Below, piece by piece: positions 33,306 to 37,829 of a DNA stretch of 37,829 nucleotides. The number at the start of each line of letters is the position of its first letter. The first letter of the stretch is position 1. The notes under the pieces are model-generated. The model ran no database searches and had not been told where the DNA came from. It saw only the letters and a program-made list of their open reading frames with translations. The DNA lies in assembly GCA_009841075.1 (NCBI GenBank), contig VXMP01000049.1, positions 1 through 37,829 of the forward strand, given 5' to 3'. The translations under genes and the position numbers were made by a program. This DNA is from Acidimicrobiia bacterium. Its GTDB lineage: Bacteria; Actinomycetota; Acidimicrobiia; Spongiisociales; Spongiisociaceae.

Positions 33306-33527
33306 GTGACCATCGGATCGGATCACGGCGGCGAAATGCGGAACTACCCTCCCTTGCTGGATGTCGCCGGCGTGGCGGATATGCTCAGCCTGAGTATGGA
33401 GGAGACCCGCCGACTGATCGGGGAGGGTTGGATCGACCACGCCGGCGTCAAAGGTCGTCAAATATTCCATCGGGACCGGGTGATCGAATGGCTCAAAAGC
33501 CAACGGGTGAATCCGAATGAAATGTAG
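33306..33527 (+). CDS. Small helix-turn-helix DNA-binding protein (excisionase/HTH_17-like)
   Basis: The 73-residue protein contains a MerR-type winged helix-turn-helix: LLDVAGVADMLSLSMEETRRLI, then GWIDHAGVKGRQIFHRDRVIEWL. This is the single-domain plan of excisionase-family regulators and BldC-like actinobacterial proteins. The GTG at 33306 sits just after an AACCC/GGGTT inverted repeat; an ATG at 33336 is an alternative start that keeps the whole domain. It lies between the pilin gene and ruvC on the same strand. It may regulate the pilus genes. No phage integrase is nearby, so an excisionase role is unlikely. Confidence 0.75.
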   Translation: MTIGSDHGGEMRNYPPLLDVAGVADMLSLSMEETRRLIGEGWIDHAGVKGRQIFHRDRVIEWLKSQRVNPNEM

Positions 33528-33579
33528 AAGATACGGTGTTCGCAAAGCGACAGTCCGGGCCTCGCCGGAGGCTATCCTG

Positions 33580-33591
33580 GAACAAATGTTC
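33580..33591 (+). promoter_or_regulatory. LexA box (SOS operator) upstream of ruvC
   Basis: GAACAAATGTTC is a perfect match to the GAAC-N4-GTTC LexA box of actinobacteria and firmicutes, 27-38 bp before the ruvC start. Control of ruv genes by LexA is known in actinobacteria. TATCCT at 33573 could be an overlapping -10. Confidence 0.75.
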
Positions 33592-33617
33592 GTATTGGCC
33601 AACAGTCGTGATCGCCT

Positions 33618-34127
33618 TTGTTCGTGATCGGCATCGACCCGGGCCTGACCACCACCGGTTTCGGCGCGGTTCATAGGAGGTCAAACTCTTACGAGGTGGG
33701 CAAGGCCGGGGTGATCCGAACGGATACCGATCTACCGTTCGCCACCCGACTGGCTACCTTGTTCGACGATATGACCGAACTTCTCGAAGAAGTAGGTCCC
33801 GAGGTGATGGCCATGGAGCGGGTTTTCGTCAATCGAAACCTGCGTACCGCCACCCAGGTGGGAGCGGCCTCCGGGGTGATAATGCTGGCCGCCGCCCGAG
33901 CCGGGCTGGAGGTGTTCGACTACACCCCCACCGCGGTCAAAGCGATCGTAACCGGCAACGGACGGGCCTCCAAAGTCCAGGTACAGCAGATGGTGGCCCG
34001 CCGTCTCGGGTTAGACCGGATTCCCAGCCCGGCCGACACCGCCGACGCCCTGGCGATCGCCCTCTGTCACATCCAAAGCCTGGGCAACCGGCTGGGGCAG
34101 GTCAAGGCAGCTATGGGGACCAATTAG
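33618..34127 (+). CDS. ruvC: Holliday junction resolvase RuvC
   Basis: The 169-residue protein has the RNase H-like fold of RuvC with the acidic residues in place: IGIDPGLTTTG near the N-terminus, AMERVF near 66, and DTADALAIALCH near 138-141. It cuts four-way DNA junctions after branch migration by RuvAB. The TTG at 33618 keeps the family N-terminus (MFVIGIDPG); an in-frame TGA lies nine bases upstream, and GTG at 33624 is the only close alternative. No strong ribosome site is seen. Its TAG is directly followed by the ruvA ATG. The LexA box just upstream implies induction by DNA damage. Confidence 0.96.
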   Translation: MFVIGIDPGLTTTGFGAVHRRSNSYEVGKAGVIRTDTDLPFATRLATLFDDMTELLEEVGPEVMAMERVFVNRNLRTATQVGAASGVIMLAAARAGLEVFDYTPTAVKAIVTGNGRASKVQVQQMVARRLGLDRIPSPADTADALAIALCHIQSLGNRLGQVKAAMGTN

Positions 34128-34715
34128 ATGATCGGACGGATCAGGGGCGTTTTGGTACACAAGGACGAATCGGGCCTGGTGATAGAGGCAGGCGGTTTGG
34201 GTTATGAGGTGAAGGTGACGCCCGAAGACCTGGCCTCCTTGCCTGATCCTGGAGAGGAAATCGTGCTCCATACCCATCTGGTGGTGCGGGAAGACCTGCT
34301 CGCCCTGTACGGATTTGACGGTCGGGCAGGACGGGACATGTTCCGTATCCTCCTTACCGCCAGTGGGGTAGGGCCGGCCCTGGCGCTGGCCCTGCTTTCG
34401 ACCCTACGTCCGGCAGAGCTGCAACAGGCGGTGGCTGCCGATGACGTAGCCGCCCTTTCCCTGACGCCGGGCATCGGCAAACGTAAGGCCGAGAAGCTGC
34501 TGGTGGATCTTCGTCCCAAGCTGGGGACGCTATCCACCATCTCCGCCCCCTCCTCGGAGGTTGTAAAGGTACGGGCCGCCCTGGAGTCTCTCGGCTATCA
34601 ACCCTCCGAGATACAGGTGGCTTTGGAGGGGATTACCGGGAAAGGAACGGCCGAGGAAATGATTCGGGATGCCCTGCGGGTGATGGGCCGGGACCGGGGT
34701 CTCACCGATGCGTGA
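34128..34715 (+). CDS. ruvA: Holliday junction branch migration protein RuvA
   Basis: The 195-residue protein starts MIGRIRGVLVHK and has the OB-fold domain I, the helix-hairpin-helix region (LTASGVGPALALALLS, LTPGIGKRKAEKLLVDL) and a C-terminal UBA-like domain III (VRAALESLGYQPSEIQVAL) that binds RuvB. It forms a tetramer that holds the junction. The ATG follows the ruvC stop with no gap and its end overlaps ruvB by eight bases, so the three are one transcript. Confidence 0.97.
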   Translation: MIGRIRGVLVHKDESGLVIEAGGLGYEVKVTPEDLASLPDPGEEIVLHTHLVVREDLLALYGFDGRAGRDMFRILLTASGVGPALALALLSTLRPAELQQAVAADDVAALSLTPGIGKRKAEKLLVDLRPKLGTLSTISAPSSEVVKVRAALESLGYQPSEIQVALEGITGKGTAEEMIRDALRVMGRDRGLTDA

Positions 34716-35733
34716 AGACGGACTTCTCTCCGCCCGACCTACCGAAGACGATCACGTAGGGGAGGTAATGCTCCGTCCCCGTACCTTGGATCAGTTTGTG
34801 GGACAAAGCACCATCAAAAACCGCCTGTCTATTTCCATGGAGGCCTCAAACAAACTAGGTCGCCCGCTGGACCATTTGCTGCTGTCGGGGCCGCCCGGAC
34901 TCGGAAAGACCACGCTCGCCCGCATCATGGCCGGAGAGATGGGTGCCCAGCTGCGCTCCACCTCCGGTCCGGCGGTGGAAAGGGCGGGAGATCTGGCCGC
35001 CATTTTGTCCGGCCTCGAATACGGGGACGTGCTGTTCATAGACGAAATCCATCGCCTCTCCCGGGTGGTCGAAGAGGTGCTGTACTCCGCTATGGAGGAC
35101 TTCGCCCTCGACATAGTGGTCGGAAAAGGGCCCACCGCCCAATCCCTCCGCCTAACCCTGCCTCGGTTTACCCTGGTCGGTGCCACCACCAGAATCGGCG
35201 TGGTAACCGCCCCCCTGCGGGATCGATTCGGCATGGTGGACCGTCTCGACTACTACATACCGGACGACCTGTGCCAGATCGTGGCCCGATCGGCTTCCAT
35301 AATGGAGGTTCCGATCACCGATGAGGCCGCCCTATATATAGCGGTTAGAAGCCGGGGCACCCCTCGGATAGCCAACCGTCTGCTGATGAGGATGAGCGAA
35401 TACGCCATCGCCCGAGCCGACGGGAAGATAGACGACGAGGTGGTAAGGGCAGGTATGACGCTGTGGGAGGTCGATGATCTGGGCCTCGACAAGGTGGATC
35501 GACTGATCCTCGAGGCCATAGTCATCAAGTTCTCAGGCGGCCCGGTGGGGCTGACCACCCTGGCCATAGCCGTCGGGGAGGAGCCCGAAACCGTAGAGTC
35601 GGCCTACGAACCCTTCCTGGTTCAGCAAGGCCTGGTAGCCAGAACCCCCCGCGGGAGGGTCGCCACCCCGCTCGCCTACCGACATTGCGGCCAACCCCTC
35701 CCCGAATCTGGCCAACCTTCCCTACTGACCTAA
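34708..35733 (+). CDS. ruvB: Holliday junction DNA helicase RuvB
   Basis: The 341-residue AAA+ ATPase has Walker A (GPPGLGKTT), Walker B (LFIDEIHRL), sensor 1 (GATTRIG) and the arginine finger region (APLRDRFG), followed by the winged-helix C-terminal domain ending in TPRGRVATPLAY. It drives branch migration as a hexamer on RuvA-bound junctions. It overlaps ruvA by eight bases. An intrinsic terminator candidate follows at 35745-35772. Confidence 0.97.
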   Translation: MREDGLLSARPTEDDHVGEVMLRPRTLDQFVGQSTIKNRLSISMEASNKLGRPLDHLLLSGPPGLGKTTLARIMAGEMGAQLRSTSGPAVERAGDLAAILSGLEYGDVLFIDEIHRLSRVVEEVLYSAMEDFALDIVVGKGPTAQSLRLTLPRFTLVGATTRIGVVTAPLRDRFGMVDRLDYYIPDDLCQIVARSASIMEVPITDEAALYIAVRSRGTPRIANRLLMRMSEYAIARADGKIDDEVVRAGMTLWEVDDLGLDKVDRLILEAIVIKFSGGPVGLTTLAIAVGEEPETVESAYEPFLVQQGLVARTPRGRVATPLAYRHCGQPLPESGQPSLLT

Positions 35734-35744
35734 GCCCCTAAGCC

Positions 35745-35772
35745 AAACCCACCCCCGATAAAGGGGCGGTTT
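35745..35772 (+). terminator. Candidate intrinsic terminator of ruvCAB
   Basis: AAACC-ca-CCCC and GGGG-c-GGTTT form a nine-bp stem with a small internal loop and a seven-base hairpin loop, ending in TTT, twelve bases after the ruvB stop. A second T-run (TTTTTT) lies at about 35790. Confidence 0.5.
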
Positions 35773-36260
35773 CAGATACTTGAAAGCGTTTTTTCGCGTT
35801 CTATATAAAGGGGGATAAAGGGGGTTGAATTTGTCCCTCGGGCATGATACGTAGTGGGTTGCCAAGCACCGAAGGCCGGGTAAGAGGAATAGGAACCCCG
35901 ATCGGATCCCCGGCCCCAAGGGAACATAAACGTATGGAGCGAACAGCCGAACCGCAGTCTCCCGGCTTCAGTCCGGGCATGGTTGACCACGCTCCAAATC
36001 AGGTGGTGCGAGGTGGGGGCGGGGACCCGGCGTAGCCGGGTGAGGTGTGCGGATTTTGCGATTCGTGTGAGTGTTCCCCCTGCTTATGGCACCTTTTCCC
36101 AAACCTTGGGCGGAGAACTTTATAGGTGAAGTTGGCGAACTTCTAGGTTGAGGAGGTTACTGGTTGGGGCTGCGACCCTTGTGTATGGGTAACGAGCGAG
36201 CGACCTGAGACCTTCCCATCGAAACGGCGGATTCCTGGCTTCCAAGGGGGTCTGATTCGG
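35773..36260. other. Gene-poor stretch with hairpins and possible transposon relic
   Basis: No convincing gene is present. Direct repeats of ATAAAGGGG occur around 35811-35822. An open frame at about 35844-36035 encodes a proline-rich, low-complexity segment (GTPIGSPAPREHKRMERTAE) that resembles translated ends of degraded IS200/IS605-type elements, but I cannot prove it. A CCCGG/CCGGG hairpin at 35961-35977 with a CTTCAGT loop is similar to right-end hairpins of that group. A GAAGTT/AACTTC inverted repeat lies at 36128-36143. Confidence 0.4.
36025..36041. repeat. REP-like perfect palindrome ACCCGGC-GTA-GCCGGGT
   Basis: Seven-bp arms around a three-base loop, flanked by GGGGCGGGG and GAGGTG, give a stable GC-rich hairpin in an intergenic region. 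Such elements are often dispersed in genomes or act as transcript ends. Only one copy is seen here. Confidence 0.45.
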
Positions 36261-36995
36261 TCAGTCCGGTTCGGCCTCTACTACTCCTACGATCCTGGAA
36301 AAGGCCTGGTTTCTCAGGTCGTCTATATCCTTAAGGTTCAGGCCTTCGGTGGGGATCGGTGCCATAACTGCCACCTTGATCCGCCCGGACCGAATCAGTT
36401 TTGAGCCCGGTTCCCAGATGGCCCGGGTTCCGGTAATCGCCACCGGCAGAACCGGCAGCCCCAGGTTACGGGCGATATAGAACGCCCCCTTTTTGAAGGG
36501 CAGCATGGTTCCATCACGGGAACGGGTACCCTCCGGATAGATCATCAGAGACCGTCCCAGCCGCGTGGTCTCGGCGGCACCTTGGTTGACCGCCTGATGG
36601 GCCGCCCTTCCCGCCGCTCGGTCCACCTCCACAATGCCGAATTTGCGCATGGCCGTCCCGAACAGAGGGATCTTGTACAACTCCGTTTTGGCCAGGAATC
36701 GAATCGGGACCGGCATCACCGCGAAGTGGACGAAGATGTCAAAAGAGGATTGGTGGTTCGAAACCACCACATAGGCCCTTCGTCTGTCTATGTTCTCCAA
36801 TCCTTCGATGGTGAGTTTGGCTCCGGCGGTCACACACCACATTCGTCCCCAGAATCTAGGAATCCATTCCAAAATAGGGCCGGTGGGCCGTACCATGGTG
36901 TGGAGGATTATGGCCAGCGCGCATAGAACCGTTACGGGAACCGCCACTGCGAAGACCAGGCCGGTTCGTAACCCGTTGACCAAGAGGGTGACCAT
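36261..36995 (-). CDS. plsC: 1-acyl-sn-glycerol-3-phosphate acyltransferase (PlsC-like)
   Basis: The 244-residue protein has an N-terminal membrane segment (about residues 10-34), the HX4D catalytic motif (NHQSSFD, His81 and Asp86) and the substrate-binding PEGTRS motif (154-159), all of the PlsC family. It should acylate lysophosphatidic acid at the membrane to give phosphatidic acid. The ATG at 36995 has only a weak ribosome site. It diverges from the cyclo-ligase gene with 57 bp between starts. A different glycerolipid acceptor is possible, since several paralogues usually exist in actinobacteria. Confidence 0.93.
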   Translation of the reverse strand: MVTLLVNGLRTGLVFAVAVPVTVLCALAIILHTMVRPTGPILEWIPRFWGRMWCVTAGAKLTIEGLENIDRRRAYVVVSNHQSSFDIFVHFAVMPVPIRFLAKTELYKIPLFGTAMRKFGIVEVDRAAGRAAHQAVNQGAAETTRLGRSLMIYPEGTRSRDGTMLPFKKGAFYIARNLGLPVLPVAITGTRAIWEPGSKLIRSGRIKVAVMAPIPTEGLNLKDIDDLRNQAFSRIVGVVEAEPD

Positions 36996-37052
36996 GGCCT
37001 GGAAGGTTAATCCCCGGCAATCCGGTTTCCGGTTCTCAGGGAGGGCTACACC

Positions 37053-37658
37053 ATGAAATCGGGCTTCGTCAACGAACCGCCGCCTGTCGGAGCGGACAAA
37101 GCCGAGCTGCGGGTTTGGGCTAAGCGGCAGCTGGAGACGGGTATTCCTCGGTATCAGGCGGACGCTACGGTTGAGGGTCTTGCAGAATGGTTTAACCGGC
37201 CCGGCCTGCCGGAAGGGATGGTGGTCATCTTCTTCCCGCTCCCTGACGAAATCGACCTGACCTCACTTATAGATCGTCTGGGCAGGGACTTGGCGGTGAC
37301 CCGTACCCCCCGCCACGGCCCGCTAACCCTCCATCCGGCTGATGGGCCTATGGAGCGACATCGGTTTGGATACCAACAGCCCCGAGCGAACGCCCCGCTG
37401 GTGGATCCGTCCACAGTGGCGGCGGTGTTGACGCCCGGACTGGCGTTCGGACTAAGGGGAGAGCGCCTAGGTAGGGGGGCAGGCTATTACGACCGGTTTT
37501 TCACCAAGATTCCGGCACAGGCTTTGAGAGTCGGGGTTACGGTTTCGCCGCTGGTGGTGGACGAACTTCCCACCGACCCTTACGACGTTCCTATGACCCA
37601 TTTGGCGACCGAGGAGGGAGTCCTTCAGGTCGGTAAAGATGCTCCCTTCCGGCCTTAA
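37053..37658 (+). CDS. 5-formyltetrahydrofolate cyclo-ligase
   Basis: The 201-residue protein carries the family signature GLRGERLGRGAGYYDRF (residues 133-149), the ATP and folate-binding loop of 5-FTHF cyclo-ligase, and an N-terminal KAELRVWAKRQL helix typical of the family. It converts 5-formyl- to 5,10-methenyl-tetrahydrofolate using ATP, returning stored folate to one-carbon metabolism. The ATG has AGGGAGGG about nine bases upstream. It diverges from plsC and is followed after 138 bp by the start of another gene. Confidence 0.93.
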   Translation: MKSGFVNEPPPVGADKAELRVWAKRQLETGIPRYQADATVEGLAEWFNRPGLPEGMVVIFFPLPDEIDLTSLIDRLGRDLAVTRTPRHGPLTLHPADGPMERHRFGYQQPRANAPLVDPSTVAAVLTPGLAFGLRGERLGRGAGYYDRFFTKIPAQALRVGVTVSPLVVDELPTDPYDVPMTHLATEEGVLQVGKDAPFRP

Positions 37659-37796
37659 GGCACGGAGAACGTTATTGGCAAAGGGCACCAAATCAGCCTA
37701 CGGAACCCCCCGGAACGGTCAGGGTTGTCTATAGTAAGACCCTGAGACGATGGCGCGGGATGTTTGTCTCGTGCGTTTGGTGAAAGGATGTGGTTG

Positions 37797-37829
37797 ATGT
37801 CGGATATGTCACGGAGCGTGCGGGGGGGG
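37797..37829 (+). CDS. 5' end of an unidentified gene, cut by the right edge
   Basis: An ATG with AAAGGA about 13 bases upstream opens eleven codons (MSDMSRSVRGG) that run off the window. The last eight bases are all G, which could be a sequencing or contig-end artefact. TATAGT at 37730 is a possible -10 element. Too short to name. Confidence 0.35.
   Translation, partial: MSDMSRSVRGG

Noticed and set aside
33306-33527. Prophage excisionase
   Set aside because: No integrase, attachment site or phage genes are nearby; a BldC-like regulator is more likely.
37822-37829. Poly-G at the right edge as a biological signal
   Set aside because: Eight Gs at the last bases are more easily explained as a read or contig-end artefact.

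Overview
The window is GC-rich, densely coded DNA, most likely from an actinobacterium. The Gram-positive-type LexA box before ruvC, the compact Flp/Tad pilus genes, the high GC and the GTG/TTG starts would fit Acidimicrobiia, but that placement is inference. No rRNA, tRNA or CRISPR array was seen.

Left part (1-15.4 kb, all minus strand): a nucleic-acid-processing island that looks like an anti-phage defence locus. In transcription order it encodes a UvrD-type helicase with a RelE-like N-terminal domain, a 1721-residue DEAD-type helicase with a DUF1998-like region and a C-terminal Vsr/DUF559-like nuclease domain, a small charged protein, a SNF2-type helicase, an AAA/DUF4143 ATPase, and an Eco57I-like N6-adenine methylase cut off by the left edge. 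The first four genes are tightly coupled. Helicase/DUF1998 + SNF2 + large adenine methylase recalls class 1 DISARM, but there is no separate drmB or drmC and two extra parts are present. A striking array of 16 perfectly in-register 23-bp repeats (4411-4778) fills the leader of the ATPase gene, exactly where the tight operon is interrupted.

Middle part (15.4-27.5 kb): accessory metabolism. A UbiD-family decarboxylase and a TIM-barrel amidohydrolase form a minus-strand pair. They diverge from an orphan ABC ATPase across a region with two copies of the same palindromic operator. Ferritin and a membrane-anchored cyclophilin follow. A six-gene minus-strand operon then encodes a lipoprotein solute-binding protein, two sugar-type permeases, a metallo-beta-lactamase-fold hydrolase, a Gfo/Idh/MocA oxidoreductase and an M81 (MlrC-like) metallopeptidase. 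It contains no ATPase gene.

Right part (27.5-37.8 kb): an AT-rich patch leads into a minimal plus-strand Flp/Tad pilus cluster (CpaB-, CpaE-, CpaF-, TadB-, TadC-like proteins and a short pilin), joined by start/stop overlaps. Next come a small helix-turn-helix gene and ruvC-ruvA-ruvB under a perfect LexA-type box. A gene-poor stretch of about 0.5 kb with hairpins and a possible transposon relic separates these from a PlsC-type acyltransferase (minus), a 5-formyltetrahydrofolate cyclo-ligase (plus) and the first codons of one more gene at the right edge.
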